From positions 992,001-1,056,000 of the forward strand of contig NZ_CP012697.1 of NCBI RefSeq assembly GCF_001314225.1: DNA of 64,000 bases, in the 5' to 3' direction. Origin of the DNA: Microbacterium sp. No. 7. Lineage in GTDB: Bacteria; Actinomycetota; Actinomycetes; Actinomycetales; Microbacteriaceae. Position numbers and translations under genes: made by a program. Below the pieces are notes generated by a model that did not search any database, was not told the origin of the DNA, and saw only the letters and a list, made by a program, of their open reading frames with translations. Positions 49,023-58,013 of this stretch are shown one piece after another. Each line of letters opens with the position of its first letter. Positions within the stretch are counted from its first letter, which is position 1.

Positions 49023-50504
49023 CTATGAGCGTGCGTCTCCCGCGATCTGGCCTCCGGGGGCGTGCCGGTCGAGGAACGCGTACACCTCGCCGTCGTCGAC
49101 GCCCGGGAAGGCGCCGCGGGGGAGCGGCGTGAACATCTGCATGTGCACACGCGCGCTCGGCCACGCCCTGCCCGCCCAGCGCTCGGTGAGCGCGGCGTCG
49201 GGCCGGCGGCAGCAGGAGTCGTCGGGGCACGTCGACGTCGCCCGCTTCGCCGTCTCGCGCCCGCGGAACCAGCGGGCGTCGTCGAAGGGCACGCCGACGG
49301 TGATGGAGAACTCGCCGTCGAGCGTCGAGCCCGTCTGCGTCGAGCACCAGTACGTGCCGGCGGGGGTGTCGGTGTACTGGTAGTGCTCGGTCGTGCGGTT
49401 GCGCTCCGAGAACGCGGCGCGCGCCGAGAACCGGCGGCACACCACCTGGCCCTCGATCGAGCCGGTGATGTCCATCGGCAGGGGCAGCGCGTCGTTCTCG
49501 TAGACGCGGTTGATCGCGCCCACGCCGTCGACCCGCAGGAAGTGCAGCGTGATGCCGAGGTGCTCGGTGAGCAGGTTGGTCATGCGCATGGCCGCGGCCT
49601 CGTGGGTCACGCCGAACGCGTCGCGGAAGTCCTCGACGGCGAGGTCGCGGTCCTTGCGGGCCTGCGCGAGGAAGGCGACCGACGCCGTCTCGGGCATGAG
49701 GCAGCACGCCGCGTAGTAGTTGATCTCCAGGCGCTGCTGCAGGAAGTCGGCGTAGTCGGTGGGCGGGGCGTGCCCGAGCAGCCGGTGCGCCATCGCCTGC
49801 AGCGCCATCGAGCGCAGCCCGTGACCGCCGGGGATCGACGCCGGCGGAAGGTAGATGCGCCCGTTGGCGAGGTCGGTGACCGACCGGGCGGAGTGCGGCA
49901 GGTCGTTGACGTAGAGCAGCTCGAAGCCGAGCTGCTCGGCCATGATGCTCACGGTGCGGTGCGTGACGGCGCCGCTCGTGTGGCCGGCCGCTTTGAGCTG
50001 CTTCTCGGCGAGCCTCTCGATCTCGGAGAAGTAGTTGTTGCGCTCGCGCTGCCGCAGGCGCAGCTCGGTGTTGGCGCGCCGGGCCTCCTCGGGCGTCGCG
50101 ATGGCCTCGCGCTCGCGCCGGTGCAGCTCGCGGTGCAGCCCCAGGATCGCCTCGAGCGTCGCGTCGCTCATCGACTTGGTGACCCGCACGGGCGGCACGC
50201 CGAGGCGCCGGAACACGGGGCTCGACTGCGCGCTCTCCAGCTCGAGCTCGAGCGCGGCGCGCCGGTGCGGCGGCTCCGGCGAGAGCAGGTCGCCGACGTC
50301 GGTGCCCGTCGCGCTCGCGATCGCCTGCAGCAGCGACAGCTTGGGCTCGCGCTTGCCGTTCTCGATGAGGCTCAGGTGGCTCCCCGCGACGCCGACGAGG
50401 CCGCCGAGCTCGTCGAGGGTGAGCCCGCACTCGACGCGTCGGTGGCGGATGCGATGGCCGAGCGTGGCGAGTTCGAGGGCTCCTGTGGGCATGGTCTTGA
50501 TCAT
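49023..50504 (-). CDS. RamB/PrpR-like regulator (XRE HTH plus short-chain fatty acyl domain)
   Basis: The 493-residue protein has an XRE HTH at the N-terminus ([40 protein letters not shown]), an ImmA/IrrE-like middle ([16 protein letters not shown]) and a C-terminal domain with several Cys ([14 protein letters not shown]). The layout and length match RamB of Corynebacterium and PrpR of Mycobacterium, which control acetate or propionate metabolism; PrpR binds acyl-CoA and an iron-sulfur cluster. It is divergent from pckG, whose product sits at the acetate/gluconeogenesis branch. An in-frame ATG at 50492 is an alternative start. Confidence 0.9.
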   Translation of the reverse strand: MIKTMPTGALELATLGHRIRHRRVECGLTLDELGGLVGVAGSHLSLIENGKREPKLSLLQAIASATGTDVGDLLSPEPPHRRAALELELESAQSSPVFRRLGVPPVRVTKSMSDATLEAILGLHRELHRREREAIATPEEARRANTELRLRQRERNNYFSEIERLAEKQLKAAGHTSGAVTHRTVSIMAEQLGFELLYVNDLPHSARSVTDLANGRIYLPPASIPGGHGLRSMALQAMAHRLLGHAPPTDYADFLQQRLEINYYAACCLMPETASVAFLAQARKDRDLAVEDFRDAFGVTHEAAAMRMTNLLTEHLGITLHFLRVDGVGAINRVYENDALPLPMDITGSIEGQVVCRRFSARAAFSERNRTTEHYQYTDTPAGTYWCSTQTGSTLDGEFSITVGVPFDDARWFRGRETAKRATSTCPDDSCCRRPDAALTERWAGRAWPSARVHMQMFTPLPRGAFPGVDDGEVYAFLDRHAPGGQIAGDARS

Positions 50505-50509
50505 AGCGA

Positions 50510-50525
50510 AAGAATTGCGATTCTT
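50510..50525. promoter_or_regulatory. Inverted repeat AAGAAT-TGCG-ATTCTT, likely RamB-type operator
   Basis: Perfect 6-bp arms around TGCG lie just before the regulator's start and 112 bp before pckG. The site is A/T-rich in a GC-rich background. Its position suits autoregulation and control of pckG. Confidence 0.6.
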
Positions 50526-50636
50526 ATCCGACTATATTCGGCGAAGGAAGCGAAGGTTCAGGCATTCTGGATAACGATCCCCCCTGCGCGACACCCGCAT
50601 CATCTCGCCGCACCATCTCTCAGAAGGAGTGCATCC

Positions 50637-52532
50637 ATGGCCATCGCCGACGTCTTCTCCCGCTCGTCCACGACCACCGGTCCCGGGGCGGCGGTCACGC
50701 CGCTGTCGGCGTTCGGCGAGCGGCCCGCCCGCGAGGGCGAGCACGTCGAGGCGCTGTACGCCTGGGTCGACGAGATCGCCGCGCTCACGACCCCCGACCG
50801 CGTGCACTGGGTCGGCGGATCGCGACTGGAGAACGAGGCGCTGCTGCGCGAGATGGTCGACGAGGGCCGCCTCATCAAGCTCAACCCCGAATGGCGGCCG
50901 GGCTCGTACCTCGCCCGCTCGCACCCCGGCGACGTCGCCCGCACCGAGGGGCGCACCTACATCGCGAGCGAGCGCGAGGAGGATGCCGGACCGACCAACA
51001 ACTGGGTCGCCCCCGACGAGATGCGCGCGACCCTCACGCCCCTGTTCGCGGGGTCGATGCGCGGCCGCACGATGTACGTCGTGCCGTTCTCGATGGGCAC
51101 CGTCGGCGGCCCGCTCTCGCACATCGGCGTGCAGATCACCGACAGCGCGTACGCCGTGGCATCCATCGGCATCATGACCCGCGTCGGCGTCGACGTGATC
51201 GACCAGATCGCCGCGGGCAAGCCGTGGGTCAAGACGGTGCACACCGTCGGCGCGCCCCTCGCCCCGGGCGAGCAGGACGTCGCGTGGCCCTGCAACGACG
51301 AGAAGTACATCGTGCACTACCCCGACACGCTCGAGGTGTGGTCGTTCGGCTCGGGCTACGGCGGCAACGCCATCCTCGCCAAGAAGTGCTTCGCGCTGCG
51401 CATCGCCTCGGTCATCGGCCGCGACGAGGGCTGGCTCGCCGAGCACATGCTGCTCATCCGCGTCATCAGCCCCGAGGGCAAGAAGTACCACATCGCCGCC
51501 GCGTTCCCGTCGGCGTGCGGCAAGACCAACCTCGCGATGCTGCGGCCGACCATCCCGGGCTGGCGCGTCGAGACCCTCGGCGACGACATCTCGTGGATCC
51601 GCCCCGGCGACGACGGCCGGCTCTGGGCGATCAACCCCGAGGCGGGCTTCTTCGGCGTCGCGCCCGGCACCGGCGAGTCGACGAACGTCACGGCCGTCGA
51701 GACGCTGTGGGGCAACACCATCTTCACCAACGTCGCGCTGCGCCCCGACGGCGACGTGTGGTGGGAGGGCCTGACCGACGAGACCCCCGCCGAGCTCACC
51801 GACTGGGAGGGCAACCCCTGGACGCCCGCGAGCGGCCGCCCCGCGGCGCACCCCAACTCGCGGTTCACCGTGAGCGCCGGCCAGTGCCCGCAGATCGCGG
51901 ACGACTGGGAGGCCCCCGAGGGCGTGCCGCTCGACGCCATCCTGTTCGGCGGTCGTCGCGCGACCAACGTGCCGCTCGTCGTCGAGGCCACCGACTGGTC
52001 GCACGGCGTCTTCATCGGCTCGAACATCTCGTCCGAGCGCACCGCCGCGGCCGAGGGCACCGTCGGCGAGCTGCGCCGCGACCCCTTCGCGATGCTGCCG
52101 TTCTGCGGCTACAACATGGCCGACTACTTCGCGCACTGGCTGCGCGTGGGCAAGGCGCTGCACGTGAGCAAGCGGCCCCGCGTCTTCCAGGTCAACTGGT
52201 TCCGCAAGGGCTCGGACGGCCGCTTCCTGTGGCCCGGGTTCGGCGACAACTCGCGCGTCATCGAGTGGATCGTGCGCCGCCTGGAGGGTGCCGTCGACGC
52301 GGTCGACGCGCCCATCGGCCGCCTGCCCCGCATCGAGGACCTCAACCTCGAGGGCATCGACGTGCCGCAGCAGGACCTCGAGGAGCTGTTCGCGGTCGAC
52401 CCCGAGAGCTGGCTGCACGAGGCCGACCTCACCGAGCAGTTCTACTCGACCTTCGAGGGCAAGGTGCCGCCGCGCCTGTACGCGGAGCTCGAGGCCCTGC
52501 GCTACCGCCTGAAGCGCGCGCAGCAGGCCTGA
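50637..52532 (+). CDS. pckG: Phosphoenolpyruvate carboxykinase (GTP)
   Basis: The 631-residue enzyme converts oxaloacetate and GTP to phosphoenolpyruvate, the first step of gluconeogenesis. Marks include [20 protein letters not shown], the kinase P-loop [13 protein letters not shown] (about residue 290), [14 protein letters not shown] and the C-terminal [11 protein letters not shown]. Length is normal. AAGGAG lies 8 bases before the ATG. The divergent RamB-like regulator next to it suggests carbon-source control, with high expression on acetate or propionate. Confidence 0.97.
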   Translation: MAIADVFSRSSTTTGPGAAVTPLSAFGERPAREGEHVEALYAWVDEIAALTTPDRVHWVGGSRLENEALLREMVDEGRLIKLNPEWRPGSYLARSHPGDVARTEGRTYIASEREEDAGPTNNWVAPDEMRATLTPLFAGSMRGRTMYVVPFSMGTVGGPLSHIGVQITDSAYAVASIGIMTRVGVDVIDQIAAGKPWVKTVHTVGAPLAPGEQDVAWPCNDEKYIVHYPDTLEVWSFGSGYGGNAILAKKCFALRIASVIGRDEGWLAEHMLLIRVISPEGKKYHIAAAFPSACGKTNLAMLRPTIPGWRVETLGDDISWIRPGDDGRLWAINPEAGFFGVAPGTGESTNVTAVETLWGNTIFTNVALRPDGDVWWEGLTDETPAELTDWEGNPWTPASGRPAAHPNSRFTVSAGQCPQIADDWEAPEGVPLDAILFGGRRATNVPLVVEATDWSHGVFIGSNISSERTAAAEGTVGELRRDPFAMLPFCGYNMADYFAHWLRVGKALHVSKRPRVFQVNWFRKGSDGRFLWPGFGDNSRVIEWIVRRLEGAVDAVDAPIGRLPRIEDLNLEGIDVPQQDLEELFAVDPESWLHEADLTEQFYSTFEGKVPPRLYAELEALRYRLKRAQQA

Positions 52533-52537
52533 CGCGC

Positions 52538-52624
52538 GGTTCGTTCCCGAGGGCCTGATCGTTCCCGAGGAGGATGCCGCCGGCATCCGCCCTCGGGAAC
52601 GCGCGTCCTCCTCGGCAACGAACC
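52538..52624. repeat. 87-bp inverted-repeat element between pckG and ABC exporter gene
   Basis: GGTTCGTTCCCGAGG (52538 on) is mirrored by CTCGGCAACGAACC ending at 52624, with one mismatch. An inner pair, CGTTCCCGAGG and CCTCGGGAACG, is perfect. It lies between convergent genes and may double as a terminator. Confidence 0.8.
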
Positions 52625-52649
52625 CCGCCCCGCCGGGGCGCGCCGCCCG

Positions 52650-54545
52650 TCACACGAGCAGCTGGTGCTTCGCGAGGTCGCGATAGAGCGGAACGGATGC
52701 CACCAGCTCGGAGTGCGTGCCGATGCCCGCGACCTCGCCGCGGTCGAGCACGACGATCACGTCGCTGTCGACGACGGTCGACAGGCGGTGCGCGATCACG
52801 ACGAGCGTGCGGCCCTCGGCGACCGCGTCGATCGCCTCGCGCATGCGCTGCTCGTTGAGGCCGTCGAGCGACGACGTCGACTCGTCGAGCAGCAGGATCG
52901 GGGGAGCGGCCAGCAGCGCGCGGGCGATCGCGAGGCGCTGGCGCTCGCCGCCCGACAGCAGCACGCCCGACTCGCCCACGGGGGCGTCGAGCCCGAGCGG
53001 GCTGCGCTCCAGCACGGAGGTGAGGTTGACGGCGTCCAGCACGCGGCGGCAGTCGTCGTCGGTCGCCTCGGGCGAGGCGAGGCGCAGGTTGTCGGCGATC
53101 GTGCCGGCGAGCGTCGGGGCGTCCTGCTCCACGTAGCCGAGCCGCGCGCGCAGCGCGTCGCGGTCGAGGTCCCGCACGTCGACGCCGTCCACGAGGATCG
53201 CGCCGTCGGTCGGCTCGTAGAACCGCTCGATGAGCGCGAGCGTCGTCGACTTGCCGGCGCCCGACGGGCCGACGAGGGCGACGCGGGCGCCATGCGGCAC
53301 GCGGAACGAGACGCCGCGCAGCACCTCGCCGCGGTGCCCGTCGGGATCGTGCGCGTCGCGCGTCTGCAGCGGGGCGGTGTCGGCGTGTGCGTCGCTGAGC
53401 GTCCGCACCGCCTCGGCCTCCGCGGTGCGGCGGGCCTGCACGACGGCATCCGGGTACGCGAAGCGCACGTCGCGGAACTCGATCGCGGGGGCGTCCGCGA
53501 CGGGCGCCGGAGAGGCCGGGGCGTCGCCCTCGGTCTCGGTCGGCAGGTTCAGCACCTCCTGGATGCGGCCGAGCGCGCCGAGCGCCTGCCCGACCGACGT
53601 GATCGCCCCGAAGAAGGTGCCGAGCGGCTGCACGAGCAGGAACAGGAACATCACGAACACGATGAGGTCGGCGACCGTGATCGCCCCGGACGCCACGCGG
53701 AACCCGCCGACGCCCAGCACCGCGAGCAGCGAGAGCTGCAGCGCGATGCCCGCGATCGGCACGACGAGCGCCGAGGCCTTCGCGACCCGCACGCCCGCGT
53801 CGTACGCCTCGCGCGCGGTCGCGGCGATCGCCGTCTCCTCGCGCTCGGCGGCGCGGGACGCACGGATGGTGCGGATCGAGCCGACGGCCCGCTCGACCCC
53901 GGATGCCAGGGCGCCGACCTTCTCCTGCTGGACGGCGGTCGCGCGGCGGATGCGGGTGCTGAGGCCGCCGACGGCCGCCATCGAGCCGCCGATCACGACG
54001 AGCACGAGCACGAGCAGCAGGGGGTCGACGATCGCCATCGCGACGAGCGCGCCGAGGAACAGCAGGGCGTTGCCGAGCGAGTCGACGAGGCCCTGCGTGA
54101 GCACGGCGTAGAGCAGGGTCGTGTCGGTGCCGACGCGCGAGACCAGGTCGCCGGTGCGGCGCGCGTCGTACTCGGGGATCGGCAGGCGCAGCAGGCGCGC
54201 GATGAGGCGGCGGCGTGCGGAGTAGACCACGGCGGTGCCCGTGCGCTGCAGCAGGTAGTGCTGCAGCGCGCCGATGAGCGACGACACGATCACGAGCACG
54301 ACGATCGCCCAGACCAGCATCCCGAGCGCGTCGCCGAGCTGCACGCGCTCGATCACCTGGCCGACGAGCAGCGGCTGCGCGAGCGTCGTGACGGCGGCGA
54401 GCACGCTGAGCACGGTCGCGACGACGAGCACGCCGCGGTGCTCGAGCAGGTAGGGCAGCAGCTCGCGCACGTGGGCGCGCGGGCCGTCGTCCCGCGATCG
54501 GCCGAAGCGTCGCCGGGACGGGGCGGAGGTGCGCGGTGCAGACAT
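52650..54545 (-). CDS. Multidrug-type ABC exporter (fused membrane and ATPase domains)
   Basis: The 631-residue protein has six membrane helices (about residues 35-320) and a C-terminal ATPase with GPSGAGKST, LSGGERQR and LLLDESTSSLD. A stretch of about 30 residues near the start of the ATPase (RTLSDAHADTAPLQTRDAHD) is longer than usual. It likely works as a homodimer exporting lipids or drugs. The small HTH gene lies 27 bp upstream on the same strand and two matching operators lie before that, so expression is probably inducible. Confidence 0.92.
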   Translation of the reverse strand: MSAPRTSAPSRRRFGRSRDDGPRAHVRELLPYLLEHRGVLVVATVLSVLAAVTTLAQPLLVGQVIERVQLGDALGMLVWAIVVLVIVSSLIGALQHYLLQRTGTAVVYSARRRLIARLLRLPIPEYDARRTGDLVSRVGTDTTLLYAVLTQGLVDSLGNALLFLGALVAMAIVDPLLLVLVLVVIGGSMAAVGGLSTRIRRATAVQQEKVGALASGVERAVGSIRTIRASRAAEREETAIAATAREAYDAGVRVAKASALVVPIAGIALQLSLLAVLGVGGFRVASGAITVADLIVFVMFLFLLVQPLGTFFGAITSVGQALGALGRIQEVLNLPTETEGDAPASPAPVADAPAIEFRDVRFAYPDAVVQARRTAEAEAVRTLSDAHADTAPLQTRDAHDPDGHRGEVLRGVSFRVPHGARVALVGPSGAGKSTTLALIERFYEPTDGAILVDGVDVRDLDRDALRARLGYVEQDAPTLAGTIADNLRLASPEATDDDCRRVLDAVNLTSVLERSPLGLDAPVGESGVLLSGGERQRLAIARALLAAPPILLLDESTSSLDGLNEQRMREAIDAVAEGRTLVVIAHRLSTVVDSDVIVVLDRGEVAGIGTHSELVASVPLYRDLAKHQLLV

Positions 54546-54572
54546 GGGGATTCCTCGCGAGACGTCGGGGGC

Positions 54573-54782
54573 TTATGTACGACCGTACTTCTTGTGCGCC
54601 GCCTGTTTGGACACGCCGAGCGCGCCGGCGATCGCGAGCCACGAGTATCCGGCGTTGCGCGCGCGCCGCACGGCGGTCTCCTCCTCGCGCTCGAGCGCGC
54701 GCCGGCGCTCCACGACGTCGCGGATCGCGCGCAGCGGCGGGTCGTGCTCGTCGGAGCCGATGGCGGTGCGGGTGTCGTTCAC
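54573..54782 (-). CDS. Small HTH regulator, 69 residues
   Basis: The protein is a charged N-terminal helix (VVERRRALEREEETAVRRAR) followed by a compact HTH (AGYSWLAIAGALGVSKQAAHKKYG). Such small actinobacterial HTH proteins usually sit beside a transporter or Clp gene. It is the first gene of the operon with the ABC exporter. Two GTCAAC-N4-GTTGAC palindromes upstream are the likely binding sites, which would make it an autoregulator. Confidence 0.82.
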   Translation of the reverse strand: MNDTRTAIGSDEHDPPLRAIRDVVERRRALEREEETAVRRARNAGYSWLAIAGALGVSKQAAHKKYGRT

Positions 54783-54814
54783 GATGCCTCCCTGGATGGA
54801 TGCCCTGGCACAAC

Positions 54815-54830
54815 GTCAACGATAGTTGAC
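54815..54830. promoter_or_regulatory. Operator palindrome 1, GTCAAC-GATA-GTTGAC
   Basis: Perfect 6-bp arms with a 4-bp spacer, 33 bp upstream of the small HTH start. Confidence 0.78.
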
Positions 54831-54842
54831 CGTCTCCCGCAC

Positions 54843-54858
54843 GTCAACCCGAGTTGAC
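54843..54858. promoter_or_regulatory. Operator palindrome 2, GTCAAC-CCGA-GTTGAC
   Basis: Same arms and spacer length as operator 1, with 28 bp between the two starts. The arms are conserved while the spacers differ, which is what selection on a binding site produces. Confidence 0.78.
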
Positions 54859-54897
54859 CCTCCTGGTCCCCCGTCATCCCTCCACGCCTCTCCCGTC

Positions 54898-54984
54898 CGC
54901 GAGATGGTGGGTTTCTCGCCGAAACGGTGCCCACCATCTCGGCGAGAAACCCACCATCTCGGCATAGAGGTCACCGTGTCGGCG
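54898..54984. repeat. 20-bp motif array, copy 3
   Basis: Two forward words (GAGATGGTGGG, CCGAAACGGTGCCC) and three reversed words (CACCATCTCGGCG twice, CACCGTGTCGGCG). It lies between divergent genes, in a 352-bp gap that otherwise shows only the operators and GGGAAGG-type simple repeats at 55060-55100. Confidence 0.85.
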
Positions 54985-55134
54985 ACGATCCCATTGTTCG
55001 ACCGCGGCATTCTGCGGGTGGGAGTGGCCAGGACCCGCGCTTTGCCGCGGTCGAAGCGGGGAAGGGCGGGGAAGGGTAGGGAAGGGCGGGGGAGGGCGGG
55101 GCGGCGTGTCGGGGGCCGGGGTTAGGGTGGTGCG

Positions 55135-56076
55135 GTGTCTGAAGCCGTGATCGCCGCCCGTGGCCTGCGCAAGACGTATCGGGTGAAGGGGAAGCCCGAC
55201 TTCGTGGCCGTGGACGACCTGAGCTTCGAGGTCGCGCCGGGGGAGTCGTTCGGGCTGCTCGGCCCCAACGGCGCGGGCAAGTCGACGACGATGAAGATGA
55301 TCGGCGCCGTGTCGACGCGCACGGCCGGCGAGCTCCGCATCCTCGGCCTCGATCCCGATCGGTACGGGCCCGAGATCCGCTCGCGCCTGGGCGTCGTGCC
55401 GCAGCAGGACAACCTCGACGGCGAGCTCAACGCCCGCGAGAACCTCTACATCTACGGCCGCTACTTCGGCCTGCCGGGCAGCGTGTGCCATCAGAAGGCC
55501 GACGAGCTGCTCGCGTTCGCGCAGCTGGAGGACCGGGCGAAGCACAAGGTCGACCAGCTCTCGGGCGGCATGAAGCGCCGCCTCACGATCGCGCGCGGCC
55601 TCATCAACGACCCCCGCATCCTGCTGCTCGACGAGCCGACGACGGGCCTCGACCCGCAGGCGCGGCACGTGCTGTGGGACCGGCTGTTCCGGCTCAAGGA
55701 GCGCGGCACGACCCTCGTGCTCACGACGCACTACATGGACGAGGCCGAGCAGCTGTGCGACCGGCTCATCGTCGTCGACAAGGGGCGCATCATGGCCGAG
55801 GGCACGCCTGCCTCGCTCATCCGCGCGCACTCCAGCCGCGAGGTGCTCGAGGTGCGCTTCGGCTCCGACCGCAACGCGCAGGCCGCCGAACGGCTCGCGG
55901 GCGTCGGCGACCGCCTCGAGGTGCTGCCCGACCGCGTGCTCGTCTACGCCGACGACGGCGAGGCCGCGCTGGAGCGCGTCGCGGCCGCGGGCCTGCAGCC
56001 GATCACGAGCCTCGTGCGCCGCTCGAGCCTCGAAGACGTCTTCCTGCGGCTCACGGGAAGGTCGCTGATCGAATGA
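55135..56076 (+). CDS. ABC-2 exporter ATP-binding protein (DrrA/NodI-like)
   Basis: The 313-residue ATPase has GPNGAGKSTTMKMIG, signature LSGGMKRR and Walker B ILLLDEPTTGLDPQ, followed by TTHYMDEAEQLCDRL and the C-terminal extension typical of DrrA-type proteins. Start is GTG. It overlaps the first permease gene (ATGA). With the two permeases it forms an exporter for a small lipophilic compound or polysaccharide unit; the substrate is unknown. Confidence 0.93.
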   Translation: MSEAVIAARGLRKTYRVKGKPDFVAVDDLSFEVAPGESFGLLGPNGAGKSTTMKMIGAVSTRTAGELRILGLDPDRYGPEIRSRLGVVPQQDNLDGELNARENLYIYGRYFGLPGSVCHQKADELLAFAQLEDRAKHKVDQLSGGMKRRLTIARGLINDPRILLLDEPTTGLDPQARHVLWDRLFRLKERGTTLVLTTHYMDEAEQLCDRLIVVDKGRIMAEGTPASLIRAHSSREVLEVRFGSDRNAQAAERLAGVGDRLEVLPDRVLVYADDGEAALERVAAAGLQPITSLVRRSSLEDVFLRLTGRSLIE

Positions 56077-56945
56077 GCGAGGCGCGCACGACGGATGCCG
56101 CGCACGCGCACCCCACGCTCGACGAGCTGCGCGCCGAGGCGATGGAGTGGGGGCGCAGGCCGCGCCGCCACGGCACCTGGTACGTCACCGAGCACATGGT
56201 GCGCGCGATGCGCGCGTACGGCTGGACCATCGTCGTCGGCGCGCTCGGCCAGCCCGTCATGTACCTGCTCGGCCTCGCGGTCGGCCTCGCGGCGCTCATC
56301 CAGGCGCCGATCGTCGACCACGGGCGCGAGGTGAGCTACCTCGTCTTCGTCGCGCCGGCGCTGCTCGTGACGGCCGCGATCTCGGTGGCATCCGAGGAGA
56401 TGACCTACCCCGTGATGGCGGGGTTCAAGTGGCGCCGCTACTTCTACGGGTTCAACGCGTCGCCGCTGCAGAGCCCGCAGATCGCGAACGGCGTCATCGC
56501 GGGCGCGAGCGCGCGCATGCTCGTCGCCGTCGGCGCGTACTACCTGTTCGTCTGGGCCTTCGGCGCCGTGCCCGACCCCGCGACGGGGTGGCTCTCCATC
56601 CTCGGCGGCCTGCTCGCGGGGCTCGCCTTCGGCATTCCGCTCATGGCGTACGCCGGGTCGCTCGAAGACGACAAGGGCCAGTTCGCGCTCGTGCAGCGCT
56701 TCGTGTTCATGCCGATGTTCCTGTTCTCGGGCACGTTCTACCCGCTCGACACGCTGCCCGTGTGGCTGCAGTGGATCGGCTGGGTCTCGCCGCTGTGGCA
56801 CGGCGCCGAGCTCGGCCGCGTCGCGACCTACGGCGCCGCCGTCGACCCCGCGATGACCGCCGTGCACCTCGCCTACCTTCTCGCGCTCGTCGTCGCCGGC
56901 TACGCGTGGGGACGCCGCGTGTTCGTGCGGAGGCTCGCGCGATGA
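56073..56945 (+). CDS. ABC-2 transporter permease 1
   Basis: The 290-residue protein has six membrane helices (GWTIVVGALGQPVMYLLGLA, VAPALLVTAAISVASEEM, LSILGGLLAGLAFGIPL, and the late FMPMFLFSGTFYPLDTLP motif common to ABC-2 permeases). The last segment is WVSPLWHGAELGR. It overlaps both neighbours by 4 bases. The N-terminal soluble tail is longer than in permease 2. Confidence 0.92.
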   Translation: MSEARTTDAAHAHPTLDELRAEAMEWGRRPRRHGTWYVTEHMVRAMRAYGWTIVVGALGQPVMYLLGLAVGLAALIQAPIVDHGREVSYLVFVAPALLVTAAISVASEEMTYPVMAGFKWRRYFYGFNASPLQSPQIANGVIAGASARMLVAVGAYYLFVWAFGAVPDPATGWLSILGGLLAGLAFGIPLMAYAGSLEDDKGQFALVQRFVFMPMFLFSGTFYPLDTLPVWLQWIGWVSPLWHGAELGRVATYGAAVDPAMTAVHLAYLLALVVAGYAWGRRVFVRRLAR

Positions 56946-57787
56946 GCGGGCGGGCGCAGACCGTGCGAGGGGATGCCGTGCCGGCCGGCACCGCGCGCCG
57001 CGGCGGCGTGCGCGCGCTCTGGGCGGGCAACCCGGGCGCCGTCGTGCAGCGCGGGCTGCTCGCGGCGCGGTCGTCGAGCTGGGTCGTCGTGCTGTCGGGG
57101 TTCTTCGAGCCCGTCTTCTACCTGGCATCCATGGGCATCGGCCTCGGCGCCCTCATCGGCGACGTGCAGACGTCGCAGGGCGTCGACGTGCCCTACGCGG
57201 CGTTCATCGCGCCCGCGCTGCTGGCCGTGTCGGCGATGAACGGGGCGATCTACGACTCGACGTGGAACGTCTTCTTCAAGCTCAACTACGGCAGGCTCTA
57301 CGAGGGGATGCTGGCGACCTCGCTCGGCCCGCTCGACGTCGCCCTCGGCGAGATCCTCTACGCGCTGCTGCGCGGGCTGCTCTACGCCTCGGGGTTCATG
57401 GTCGTCATGCAGCTGTTCGGGCTGAACCTCGCGCCCACGGCGATCCTGGCCCTCCCGGCGGTGCTGCTCGTCGCCTTCGGCTTCGCGAGCCTCGGCATGG
57501 CCGTCACGAGCTACATGAAGACGTTCCAGCACATGGACTGGATCAACTTCGTGCTGCTGCCGATGTTCCTGTTCTCGGCGACGTTCTATCCGATCGACGT
57601 GTACCCCGAGTGGGTGCAGCACGTGGTCATGGCCCTGCCGCTGTGGCACGGCGTCGAGCTCGTGCGCGGGCTCACCACGGGCGCGGTCGGCATCGGGATG
57701 CTCTGGCACGTGCTCTACTACGTCGTCATGATCGCGATCGGGCTCGTCTTCACGACGCGGCGCCTGCGCGCCCTGTTCCTGGATTGA
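56942..57787 (+). CDS. ABC-2 transporter permease 2
   Basis: The 281-residue protein resembles permease 1: LLPMFLFSATFYPIDVYPEW and MALPLWHGVELVRGLT near the end, plus six helices. The two permeases likely form a heterodimer with the DrrA-like ATPase. It ends the operon; a small hairpin (57962-57991) lies before the convergent SDR gene. Confidence 0.92.
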   Translation: MSGRAQTVRGDAVPAGTARRGGVRALWAGNPGAVVQRGLLAARSSSWVVVLSGFFEPVFYLASMGIGLGALIGDVQTSQGVDVPYAAFIAPALLAVSAMNGAIYDSTWNVFFKLNYGRLYEGMLATSLGPLDVALGEILYALLRGLLYASGFMVVMQLFGLNLAPTAILALPAVLLVAFGFASLGMAVTSYMKTFQHMDWINFVLLPMFLFSATFYPIDVYPEWVQHVVMALPLWHGVELVRGLTTGAVGIGMLWHVLYYVVMIAIGLVFTTRRLRALFLD

Positions 57788-57961
57788 GACCGTGGCCGGG
57801 GCGGGTGCGCCGGACGGCCTCCGGCGACCGGTTCGTCGGGTGAGCGCACGGGACGAGGAGTCGAGGTGCCGCCGAGCGCGGGGCCGGCGGCACCTCCCCC
57901 CTGCATCGACCGAGGCGTGTGCCGTCACCGGTCGCGGCCGTGCGGACCGTTCGCCGGTGGT

Positions 57962-57991
57962 GTCTCGGACGACGGGGCGGATGTCCGAGAC
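57962..57991. terminator. Hairpin between convergent exporter and SDR genes
   Basis: GTCTCGGAC and GTCCGAGAC form a perfect 9-bp stem with a 12-base loop. It lies close to the SDR stop. The rest of the 226-bp gap shows nothing recognisable. Confidence 0.65.
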
Positions 57992-58013
57992 GGGTCGCCT
58001 CTTCTTGCTCGAA

